Shown here piece by piece: positions 1-5,826 of a stretch of DNA of 8,333 bases. Location: contig CAMYJJ010000133.1 of NCBI GenBank assembly GCA_947258735.1, positions 1-8,333 on the forward strand, in the 5' to 3' direction. A program made the translations under genes and the position numbers. Under the pieces are notes generated by a model, which was not told the origin of the DNA, did no database searches, and saw only the letters and a program-made list of their open reading frames with translations. Every line of letters starts with the position of its first letter. Position 1 is the first letter of the stretch. The stretch comes from Thermodesulfovibrionia bacterium (GTDB lineage Bacteria; Nitrospirota; Thermodesulfovibrionia; UBA6902).

Positions 1-2
1 AA

Positions 3-557
3 TATGACAACGCAAAAAGAATATATGTTTCAAAGAATGATGATAACAGTGAATACATCATTTATGACGCTGTGGGACAGAGTTTCTCCTTAACTGTTGG
101 ACAGGGGAAAACATACAGCGTAACCAGACTGAACCCTGTTGATGGACAATACGAAGACTTAGGAGAGATTACCGGAATATATAATCAAAGCCTGCCTGTT
201 GTGCAGGATTGGGTATATCACATAAAAGAAATTGCTCAACCCTGCACCCTTACGTCCGCTTCTTGGTCTCCGACTTCAACCCAGGAAGGCTCTGAGGTTT
301 CCCTCAATGTCACAGGAGACAACTGTGACGGAAAAGCAATATCCTTCCTGGTGACTGAAGACGATCCTCTTTTAGACGGCCCTGCAAGCAATCAGCCGGC
401 AAATGCAGTATTTTTGGGAAATACCGCTTCGACAGTCTGGACTGCGGAAAGGGAAGAACCTATTGGAAGCGCTATATACTACTTTGAGGCAATCGAAACG
501 ACAAATATCCAGAATACATTAACGAGTGGATTGCTCACTGTATACGAAATCCTATAA
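3..557 (+). CDS. C-terminal part of a secreted multidomain protein (collagen-binding-like domain plus Ig-like domain), 5' end outside window
   Basis: The frame is open from the left edge to TAA at 555-557, so this is the 3' end of a longer gene; the GTG at 72 is only an internal codon. Two modules are visible. The first (about 3-235) runs through an NPVDGQYEDLG stretch to a QDWVYHI segment. This resembles the putative collagen-binding domain that ends DUF4038-type glycoside hydrolases, where a 'DPRTGE'-like turn precedes a 'DWVL' strand. The second (about 243-540) starts at CTLTSASWSPTS and has the features of an Ig-like beta-sandwich: EGSEVSLNV, a Cys pair around NC, ISFLVTEDD, a TVWTAE strand and YYFEAIE. 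The likely role is an extracellular carbohydrate-active or surface-binding protein. The catalytic part, if any, lies outside the window. No signal peptide can be seen. The family assignment is by resemblance only; the coding call is firm. Confidence 0.6.
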   Translation, partial: YDNAKRIYVSKNDDNSEYIIYDAVGQSFSLTVGQGKTYSVTRLNPVDGQYEDLGEITGIYNQSLPVVQDWVYHIKEIAQPCTLTSASWSPTSTQEGSEVSLNVTGDNCDGKAISFLVTEDDPLLDGPASNQPANAVFLGNTASTVWTAEREEPIGSAIYYFEAIETTNIQNTLTSGLLTVYEIL

Positions 558-568
558 TGCAGCAATAA

Positions 569-1066
569 TCGAAGCAAGAATTCCAGAATAAGCAGCAGGA
601 CTTGGCATGTGGACCAGGCAGGTACAGTATTGAATTATCCAAGATCGATACTGCACAACATAATATTTAAGCTATTGATCTGTGGGCGGAAAGCATTAAT
701 GCGTTAAATCAATTCATATCAGGTAGCAGGATAACAAATATACAAACAATTGTTGCGGACATATCCAGAAAAATACCTCTTGAAACAGCTTCGGCAGATT
801 TGTGCCTGCTCGCAACGGTCCTTCATGATTTATCAAAAGAAGCCCGGAACTCAACATTGAAGGAAGTACACCGGGTCTTAAAACCTGGAGGTATTCTCTT
901 GGTCATTGAATTTAAAAAAACTGATGTCGGGCCGGGCCCCCCGCTTAACATAAGGCTTTCAGGACACGATGTTGAGACTCTTGCTTCCACACATGAATTT
1001 GAAAAAATGATCTGTGAGGAGATAGGAGAATTTAATTATTTATTGAAACTTCACACCTTAAAATAA
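569..1066 (+). pseudogene. Decayed SAM-dependent class I methyltransferase
   Basis: One reading frame carries both halves of a class I methyltransferase. Motif I reads DLACGPGRYSIELSKI at 599-646. It is followed by AIDLWAESINAL (motif II region, 671-706), VADISRKIPLETASADLCLL, LHDLSKEARNSTLKEVHRVLKPGG (846-893) and a GPGPPLNIRLS tail ending NYLLKLH. The frame is broken by TAA at 668-670, exactly where relatives usually have a Tyr before the AIDLW-like strand, so one base change explains it. A further TAA at 566-568 precedes motif I by only ten codons, so the roughly 50 residues normally found before motif I are absent. The longest uninterrupted piece, from a TTG at 800, is 88 aa and lacks the SAM-binding loop, so it should not be active as a methyltransferase. 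The gene follows the previous stop directly (TAATG at 555-559). An assembly error at 668-670 is possible but would not restore the N-terminus. Confidence 0.75.
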
Positions 1067-1120
1067 CTCCACAGCCGTTTTTTTCAATCAATATGTATGT
1101 TTCAATGAAGTGAATCATTA

Positions 1121-1148
1121 TTGCATTTAGTTAATTTGATGGTACAAT
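1121..1148 (+). promoter_or_regulatory. Possible sigma70-type promoter for the 1229 gene
   Basis: TTGCAT (1121-1126) and TACAAT (1143-1148) are separated by 16 bp, in the AT-rich gap upstream of the small secreted-protein gene. A Fur-box-like sequence (1104-1122, 13 of 19 matches to the classical consensus by eye) overlaps the -35 element. Such matches arise by chance in AT-rich DNA, so this is a candidate only. Confidence 0.3.
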
Positions 1149-1198
1149 TTAAATAATATACAGTTGCTAATGAATGTTTGTTCATGCTGCAAGGCATA

Positions 1199-1217
1199 TT
1201 GAATGAAAATCATTAAG
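1199..1217 (+). promoter_or_regulatory. Fur-box-like inverted repeat overlapping the ribosome binding site
   Basis: AATGA-AAA-TCATT at 1202-1214 is a perfect 5-3-5 inverted repeat. Aligned to the 19-bp Fur consensus (centre AATGATAATCATT) it matches 12 of 13 core positions and 13 of 19 overall. It runs into the Shine-Dalgarno AAGGAGG (1215-1221). An operator so far downstream would act as a roadblock, or the similarity may be chance. No fur gene is in the window. Confidence 0.2.
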
Positions 1218-1228
1218 GAGGAGATCAT

Positions 1229-1615
1229 ATGAAAATCCTGTCAATCATTCTAGTGGTGTTCATACCTGCAGCAGCAGGTGCATTTAATGTTCAGGAGATG
1301 AACAAGGAAGACATTCAGAAAATGATGAACCGGATGCAGGAAGCAAATACCTGTATGCAGAAGGTGGATCAGGGGAAACTGAAACTTATTGAGCAGCGTT
1401 CACGTGAGATGGAATCAGAGGTGAAATCATTGTGCGACAGGGGAGAACGTGACAAAGCGCAGAAAAAAGTTATGGAATACGGAAAAGAAATGGAAAAAGA
1501 CCCAACAATGAAGAAAATGAAAAAGTGCAGTGATATGATGGGCGAAATGCCGGAAATGCCTTTTATGGGCGGGGAAAAGGATGAAGACCGTTCTTCCGGA
1601 CATATATGCGATTAA
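1229..1615 (+). CDS. Small Met-rich secreted protein of unknown function
   Basis: A 128-aa protein with a strong Shine-Dalgarno AAGGAGG seven bases before the ATG. Residues 1-18 form a Sec signal peptide (hydrophobic ILSIILVVFIPAA, likely cleavage near AAAGA|FN), so it should be periplasmic or exported. The mature part is highly charged and probably helical (about 22-105), with 16 methionines in total and four cysteines at 42, 69, 100 and 127. The last is in a C-terminal HICD. Three of the cysteines lie in similar K/M-rich contexts (NTCMQK, SLCDRGERDKAQ, KKCSDMM), as in small conserved hypothetical proteins of Proteobacteria. I know no established function. The Met and Cys content would suit metal binding or disulfide formation, which is inference. 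It lies 32 bp upstream of the DUF2845 gene and is likely cotranscribed with it. Confidence 0.8.
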   Translation: MKILSIILVVFIPAAAGAFNVQEMNKEDIQKMMNRMQEANTCMQKVDQGKLKLIEQRSREMESEVKSLCDRGERDKAQKKVMEYGKEMEKDPTMKKMKKCSDMMGEMPEMPFMGGEKDEDRSSGHICD

Positions 1616-1647
1616 ATCACTGTGCACTATTATTCATATAATGCGCA

Positions 1648-2367
1648 ATGATGTATATAAGAATCTTCATAATGATCTTCATCCTCTGTATGCCATCCGT
1701 TGCATCTGCGCTGCGCTGCGGTACGAGCCTGGTATCAAAGGGAGACAGAAAGATTGAAGTTTTAAAAGAATGCGGTGAACCGGAGTTTGTCGAAACATGG
1801 GAAGTGGAAACAGTAACACATATTACCGATGTAAAAGACGAGATTCGCGAAGATATGATTATTGACAGAAAGACCGATATTGGAAAATCGAAACTTGTCC
1901 GTCTGGAAGAGTGGACCTATAATTTCGGATCAACCCGCTTTATTCAGTATCTGACATTTGTAAATGGCAGGCTCAGAAGAATAGAGGACGGGCCAAAAGG
2001 GACAGACAAAGATCCGTTATCAGGATATGCAAAGTCACGATGCGGTTACCTGGTTGAAGAAGGCGACAGGAAAATTGAAGTCATTATTAAATGCGGCGAT
2101 CCATATTCAATAGAATATTACTGGGAAGAAGAAATCTCTGCTGTTTCAGATACTGTAAGAACCCGGAAAATCCCGCACTTTTCCAGACAGGGCTTTAAGT
2201 ATAAAAAAAATTATAGTTATATCAGAGAGCGGGTTTATGAACAAACCAGAAAATTGATTAATATTGAAGAGTGGACGTATAATTTTGGCCCCAGACATTT
2301 TTTATACTTCATTAAAATGGTGAATGGTAAAGTTGTACACGTTGAAGACGGAGACTATGGTTTTTGA
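1648..2367 (+). CDS. Secreted protein with two tandem DUF2845 domains
   Basis: A 239-aa protein with an N-terminal signal peptide (residues 3-21, cleavage probably after SVASA). Two DUF2845-like repeats follow. The first has RCG (Cys24), GDRKIEVLKECGEP (Cys42) and EEWTYNFG (87-94), ending RRIEDG. The second has RCG (Cys132), GDRKIEVIIKCGDP (Cys149) and EEWTYNFG (207-214), ending VHVEDG. Each repeat therefore keeps a Cys pair 17-18 residues apart, which could form a disulfide in the periplasm. The linkers inside the repeats are highly charged and diverged. DUF2845 proteins are usually shorter, with a single copy, so this looks like an internal duplication. No good Shine-Dalgarno precedes the ATG at 1648 or the adjacent ATG at 1651, and an in-frame TAA at 1639-1641 rules out a longer start. 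Function is unknown; the neighbours suggest an envelope role. Confidence 0.85.
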   Translation: MMYIRIFIMIFILCMPSVASALRCGTSLVSKGDRKIEVLKECGEPEFVETWEVETVTHITDVKDEIREDMIIDRKTDIGKSKLVRLEEWTYNFGSTRFIQYLTFVNGRLRRIEDGPKGTDKDPLSGYAKSRCGYLVEEGDRKIEVIIKCGDPYSIEYYWEEEISAVSDTVRTRKIPHFSRQGFKYKKNYSYIRERVYEQTRKLINIEEWTYNFGPRHFLYFIKMVNGKVVHVEDGDYGF

Positions 2368-2459
2368 CCTTCTGAGCACTCATGTTCTCAATTATATAAT
2401 TAATTAAACAGATCCCCTCACCTTTTAAGGTTAGCCTGAAAAATACCGTATTAATTCAT

Positions 2460-2786
2460 ATGATGAAATTCTGCGTACAATTTCTGATAGTGATATCCAT
2501 GTTTTTTGTTTTGGCTGGATGTTCATCATTCAGATCGATGTCTGATACGGAACTGGTCAGGATAGCGACGAGCTATTATAGCTATTACTACAGCGGAGAT
2601 AACAGTAAGATGGCAGTGGTTGAAAGAGGTGATTATGATAAGGCATGTGACTGTTATCCCGTTAAGTTTCTCGTGGTCCGTCCTAAAAAAGCAAATACAA
2701 ATAAAACATTATATTTTTATGAAAATAACTCAGGCGGGTTTGATGTACGGGAGTATGCTAAAGGAATAAAGTTTGTTTCAAAGTAA
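2460..2786 (+). CDS. Small putative lipoprotein of unknown function
   Basis: A 108-aa protein with a hydrophobic N-terminus (residues 4-19) ending in a textbook lipobox, Leu18-Ala19-Gly20-Cys21. It should therefore be processed by signal peptidase II and anchored in a membrane. Ser at +2 and +3 after the Cys favours outer-membrane sorting by the E. coli rule, if that rule applies here. The mature part has a Tyr-rich stretch (SYYSYYYSG, 38-46), a CDC motif (Cys63, Cys65) and a mostly beta-looking C-terminus. I recognise no named family. The start could be either of the two adjacent ATGs (2460 or 2463); no clear Shine-Dalgarno is visible. It lies 92 bp after the DUF2845 gene with no convincing terminator between, so cotranscription is possible. 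Confidence 0.75.
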   Translation: MMKFCVQFLIVISMFFVLAGCSSFRSMSDTELVRIATSYYSYYYSGDNSKMAVVERGDYDKACDCYPVKFLVVRPKKANTNKTLYFYENNSGGFDVREYAKGIKFVSK

Positions 2787-2936
2787 CACCCCTCGACAGT
2801 TCATATGTATACAATCATGAAAATTCGGTAGAATTTGCAAAGTATCTGATCCTGTCTGTATGTAAACCAGTGGGATTCTATCAAGATGTGCTAAATTATG
2901 TATTATTAATGATTAACATATTGGAATCTGCTGACC

Positions 2937-2942
2937 AGGGAG
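2937..2942 (+). promoter_or_regulatory. Ribosome binding site deciding the HMA-protein start
   Basis: AGGGAG lies five bases before the ATG at 2948. It supports the short start over the in-frame GTG at 2870, whose extra 26 residues show no resemblance to the HMA domain and have no Shine-Dalgarno. Confidence 0.55.
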
Positions 2943-2947
2943 ATCTT

Positions 2948-3175
2948 ATGGCTACTTTATCATTCAGAGTTGGGCATGTCTATTGTCACAACTGCGTAGC
3001 AGGAGTAGGGAAGTTTGTCGGGAAAATGAAAGGCGTACACTCTGTCACAGTGAAAAACAATGACAGTGCCGTGATTGAGTACGACCCTGGGAGCCTTGAA
3101 ATGGATGAGGATCAGTTTAAACAGATCGTAAGAGAGAATATTGAGCGGTTGGGGTTCAGGATAAAGAACTACTAA
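2948..3175 (+). CDS. Stand-alone heavy-metal-associated (HMA) domain protein, CopZ-like
   Basis: A 75-aa cytosolic protein that is essentially one HMA domain (beta-alpha-beta-beta-alpha-beta). The metal-binding loop reads GHVYCHNC, with Cys13 and Cys16 forming the CxxC motif. The usual Met two residues before the first Cys (the GMxC pattern) is replaced by Val-Tyr. Downstream, VGKMKGVHSVTVKNNDSAVIEYDP is the typical helix, turn and strands. The EDQFKQIVRENIERLGFRIK end is the typical second helix and last strand, where many relatives end in 'GY/GF'. Family members carry Cu(I) or another soft metal to P-type ATPases. No ATPase or regulator is in the window, so metal and partner are unknown. 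The start at 2948 is chosen on the Shine-Dalgarno and the fit to the domain. Confidence 0.82.
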   Translation: MATLSFRVGHVYCHNCVAGVGKFVGKMKGVHSVTVKNNDSAVIEYDPGSLEMDEDQFKQIVRENIERLGFRIKNY

Positions 3176-3255
3176 ATGCCGATAAGAGCAGTAACAAAGG
3201 GAATACCGTTGTCTTATTGCACCACATAACATAATCGGCTTCAGAGATTAAAAGC

Positions 3256-3292
3256 AAGCGGAAACAAGATTGATACAATGTTTCCGCTTTTT
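3256..3292 (+). terminator. Rho-independent terminator after the HMA gene
   Basis: An 11-bp perfect stem, AAGCGGAAACA (3256-3266) with TGTTTCCGCTT (3279-3289), has a 12-base loop and runs into five T residues (3288-3292). It separates the small-gene group from the transporter gene. Confidence 0.75.
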
Positions 3293-3301
3293 ATGTTAAT
3301 G

Positions 3302-3319
3302 AACTGCAAATCAGCAGTT
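3302..3319. repeat. Short inverted repeat upstream of the transporter gene
   Basis: AACTGC (3302-3307) and GCAGTT (3314-3319) form a perfect 6-bp inverted repeat with a 6-base spacer. A third partial copy, AACTGTT, follows at 3321. It lies about 135 bp before the transporter ATG. It could be an operator or part of the preceding terminator region; the 3293-3442 gap holds no other structure I can support. Confidence 0.25.
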
Positions 3320-3455
3320 TAACTGTTATTACAATATACATTCCTACTTAAGAAAGCATGATTAATTGCCGATATATACATTGGAATTGTTGTGGGTTTT
3401 TTCATGTATATTAACCTGCCATATAGCTTGCACATATTAAATAAGGAGTAACATC

Positions 3456-4754
3456 ATGTCACATATTACAGCAGATAAGGGGAGAATGGTCACTATTGCG
3501 GGAACAGGTATTAACCTGGCGCTTGGTATTTTATATACGTGGAGCATTTTTAAAGTTGCAATCAAACAATCCATAGAATCAGGCGGAGCAGGGGCATTTA
3601 ACTGGAGCCTGGCGTCCATAAATGATCCGTATGCGGTCTGCTGTCTTGTATTTGCATGCGCAATGATTATTGCAGGTAAATGTCAGGACACACTGGGCCC
3701 CCGGGTGACTGCCTTTATCGGAGGCCTGCTCGTTGGTCTTGGCTTCATCGTTATTTCTCACTCAACGGCCTATATGACCTGGATCATCGGATTTGGTCTC
3801 CTTGTCGGAACCGGGATAGCTTTTGGATATTCCTCGGCAACTCCGGCAGCACTCAAGTGGTATCCGCCGACCATGACAGGCAAGATAGCGGGGATAGTTG
3901 TTGCAGGATTTGGTCTGGCTTCCGTGTATATTGCACCTTTGGCCACATATCTTCTTTCAGCCTATGGAATGCAGACTGCCATGCTCTTCTTTGGTATTGC
4001 CTTCCTGATAGTTATGAGTATATTGTCGATGTTTCTTGTCAATCCTCCGGCAGGATATGTACCGGAGGGGTTTGTTGAGAGAAGGTCAGATACATCTGAA
4101 AATACAGTGTCCAGGGCCATGTTTCCCGAGAAAAATTTCTCAGCTTCCCAGATGATAAAGACACCTCAGTTCTGGACGCTATGGGTCTTGTACTTTGTAA
4201 GCGCCGGTGCCGGGTTGATGGTAATCGGCAGTGTAGCTGGCATGGCAAAGAGCAGTCTGGGAGAGAGCGCATTTATTGCGGTTGCTATCATGGCAGTTGG
4301 TAACGCAGGTGGCAGGATAGTGGCAGGGATATTGTCAGACAGGATAGGCAGGACAAAGACCCTTGCAGGTATGTTCTTCTTTCAGGCCATACTGATGTTT
4401 GCTGCCATCCCGATTATTGGTGCCGGGTCATCTTCAGCTGTACTGCTGGTCCTGCTTGCCACGTTTATCGGATTTAATTACGGAGCAAACCTGACATTGT
4501 TTCCTTCATTTACCAAAGACTACTGGGGAATGAAGAATTTCGGGGTCAACTATGGCGTTATTTTTACAGCATGGGGAGCAGGGGGGTTTGTTATGAGTAA
4601 GACGTCGCAGGCCCTTGCAGCAAGTACCGGTTCATTTGCCGCATCTTTTTTTATAGCAGGAATCCTGCTGTGTGTCGGCATATACTTTACATTTCATTTA
4701 GGCAAACAGCCGGAGATTGAAGAAAAAGCCATGGTTGAACAACTGGCCGCTTAA
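3456..4754 (+). CDS. MFS transporter of the OFA (oxalate/formate antiporter) family
   Basis: A 432-aa polytopic inner-membrane protein of the length expected for a 12-segment major facilitator. A Shine-Dalgarno AAGGAGT (3443-3449) lies six bases before the ATG. The N-terminal GINLALGILYTWSIF helix and the early INDPYAVCCLVFA and GKCQDTLGPR segments (loop 2-3 motif) are characteristic of OFA-like carriers. A hydrophilic loop follows NPPAGYVPEG (from residue 196). The second half repeats the MFS signature as GGRIVAGILSDRIGRT (DRIGR at 295-299), followed by NYGANLTLFPSFTKDYWGMKNFGVNYG, a strong family mark. Known OFA members move oxalate/formate, pyruvate or other small monocarboxylates. The substrate here cannot be read from sequence, and no matching catabolic gene is adjacent. 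The gene has its own space after the 3256-3292 terminator and is likely monocistronic. It is convergent with rsmE, the two stops being 21 bp apart. Confidence 0.9.
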   Translation: MSHITADKGRMVTIAGTGINLALGILYTWSIFKVAIKQSIESGGAGAFNWSLASINDPYAVCCLVFACAMIIAGKCQDTLGPRVTAFIGGLLVGLGFIVISHSTAYMTWIIGFGLLVGTGIAFGYSSATPAALKWYPPTMTGKIAGIVVAGFGLASVYIAPLATYLLSAYGMQTAMLFFGIAFLIVMSILSMFLVNPPAGYVPEGFVERRSDTSENTVSRAMFPEKNFSASQMIKTPQFWTLWVLYFVSAGAGLMVIGSVAGMAKSSLGESAFIAVAIMAVGNAGGRIVAGILSDRIGRTKTLAGMFFFQAILMFAAIPIIGAGSSSAVLLVLLATFIGFNYGANLTLFPSFTKDYWGMKNFGVNYGVIFTAWGAGGFVMSKTSQALAASTGSFAASFFIAGILLCVGIYFTFHLGKQPEIEEKAMVEQLAA

Positions 4755-4775
4755 CGTCTTTAATATGCCGACAGG

Positions 4776-5561
4776 TTAAACAGAATCCTGTCCCATATCT
4801 CCCAGTTCATACTGGATGATGCTGATAGCGGCAATAGGTGCGGTTTCGGTCCGCAGTATTCTGGGTCCAAGAGACACTTCCGAAAAACCTTTATCAACGG
4901 CATTGTTGATTTCTTTTTGAGAAAACCCCCCTTCAGGTCCGATTAAAAGCGTTATCTGTTTTATGTCTGTATCTGTTTGCAAGATATGTTTCAGGTGTTG
5001 TTCTCTACAGGATTCTGAAAGGATTAATGGTAACATCTCCCCTTTACCGTCTTCAGCAAAGGGGGATGAAGGGGGATTGACTGAATTACATAATTCGGTC
5101 AATGGTATGGGCTCTAATATCTCCGGTATCCTGCTCCTCCCTGATTGCTGCGATGCAGAAATGGCGATCTTTCTCCATCGTTCTAATTTGTGTGTATTTC
5201 TTAGCTGCGACCGTTCCGTTACAACTGGAATAATCCTATGAACACCAAGTTCAATGGATTTCTGAATGATAAGGTCCATCTTCTCGCCTCTTGCCATGCC
5301 CTGAGCAAGGGTGATAACAACAGGTGATTCAACAGAAAAGAGTTTTTTTTCTATTACCTGTGCGATAATCTCCTTTTTATGAGTTTTTTTTACGGTGCAT
5401 TGATATGTATACCCCTCACCGTCCAGCACCTCAAATGAATCACCGGCTTTAACCCTCATAACAAGAGCAAGATGCCGTGCGTTACTGCCGTCTATAACTA
5501 TCTCATCTGAAGTCAATTGTTCGGGGGGAAGAAATATGCGTGTCATGTATGATTTTATCAT
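4776..5561 (-). CDS. rsmE: 16S rRNA (uracil-1498-N3)-methyltransferase RsmE
   Basis: This enzyme methylates N3 of U1498 in 16S rRNA on the assembled 30S subunit, using SAM. The 261-aa product has the RsmE layout: an N-terminal PUA-like RNA-binding domain (about 6-75, starting MTRIFLPPEQL) and a C-terminal SPOUT knot. Visible motifs are GEKMDLIIQKSIELGV (92-107), QQSGRSRIPEI (138-148), LLIGPEGGFS (205-214) and LGPRILRTETAP (231-242), the last two forming the SAM-binding knot. The first ATG (5559-5561) and a second at 5544-5546 (Met6) are both possible; neither has a Shine-Dalgarno, and Met6 fits the usual N-terminus better. Residues 162-176 (NPPSSP...GEM) are encoded by an in-frame palindromic repeat in a normally variable loop, so activity is probably kept. 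Confidence 0.95.
   Translation of the reverse strand: MIKSYMTRIFLPPEQLTSDEIVIDGSNARHLALVMRVKAGDSFEVLDGEGYTYQCTVKKTHKKEIIAQVIEKKLFSVESPVVITLAQGMARGEKMDLIIQKSIELGVHRIIPVVTERSQLRNTHKLERWRKIAISASQQSGRSRIPEILEPIPLTELCNSVNPPSSPFAEDGKGEMLPLILSESCREQHLKHILQTDTDIKQITLLIGPEGGFSQKEINNAVDKGFSEVSLGPRILRTETAPIAAISIIQYELGDMGQDSV
5034..5078. repeat. 45-nt palindromic G/C-run repeat inserted in frame in rsmE
   Basis: CATCTCCCCTTTAC (5034-5047) and GCAAAGGGGGATG (5056-5068) form an inverted repeat with one bulged base, one A/C mismatch and an 8-base loop. A second GAAGGGGGATT block (5068-5078) follows. The unit is exactly 15 codons and encodes residues 162-176 of RsmE on the minus strand. The style resembles dispersed palindromic repeats built from CCCCCTT...AAGGGGG runs in other bacterial genomes. 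Only one copy is in the window, so its repetitive nature is inferred. Confidence 0.5.
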
Positions 5562-5617
5562 ATCAAAAGAATGTACAGGGCTAATTAAGAACTATCGAAT
5601 GAAAATGATATGAACTC

Positions 5618-5645
5618 AATATATATAAAAGAAAAGCCGTATCAA
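5618..5645 (-). promoter_or_regulatory. Possible sigma70-type promoter for rsmE
   Basis: Read on the minus strand, TTGATA (5640-5645) and TATATT (5618-5623) are separated by 16 bp. Each differs from consensus at one position. Transcription would start near 5611, giving a leader of about 50-65 bases to the rsmE start. Confidence 0.4.
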
Positions 5646-5666
5646 TGAAGTACATAGTGATCAATA

Positions 5667-5695
5667 TTGAAGATTTACATAAAAGCCTATAAAAT
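5667..5695 (+). promoter_or_regulatory. Possible sigma70-type promoter for the L,D-transpeptidase gene
   Basis: TTGAAG (5667-5672) and TAAAAT (5690-5695) have a 17-bp spacer and would give a leader of about 125 bases. The surrounding 5562-5826 gap is very AT-rich, so chance matches are expected. Apart from this and the divergent rsmE promoter candidate I see nothing in the gap. Confidence 0.25.
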
Positions 5696-5826
5696 ATAAA
5701 TAGTATATTCGGCCAAAGGTAATTCCTGTGCATCAATGTATCCTGTAACATAAGAGTAGTGAGGTGTTGATAAACAGCTGACTGATATTTTTACAGTCGC
5801 GTTGCACATACCCGGTAAACGACATA

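Noticed and set aside
668..670. Possible recoding (selenocysteine or pyrrolysine) at the in-frame stop of the methyltransferase
   Set aside because: The codon is TAA, not TGA or TAG, the expected residue is Tyr, and the N-terminus is missing as well. Decay is the simpler reading.
1170..1185. ATGAA...TTCAT inverted repeat upstream of the 1229 gene
   Set aside because: Five-base arms in AT-rich DNA are expected by chance, and no regulator gene is adjacent.
2870..2947. N-terminal extension of the HMA protein from a GTG at 2870
   Set aside because: The added 26 residues do not fit the domain and lack a ribosome binding site, whereas the ATG at 2948 has AGGGAG at good spacing.
3680..4078. Plus-strand 132-codon open frame inside the transporter gene
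   Set aside because: Its Ser/Trp/Cys-rich product has no domain, and the overlapping frame encodes clear OFA-type membrane helices.
4770..4792. GACAGG...CCTGTC inverted repeat between the transporter and rsmE
   Set aside because: The stem is only 6 bp with an 11-base loop, overlaps the rsmE stop and has no T run on either strand, so I do not call it a terminator.
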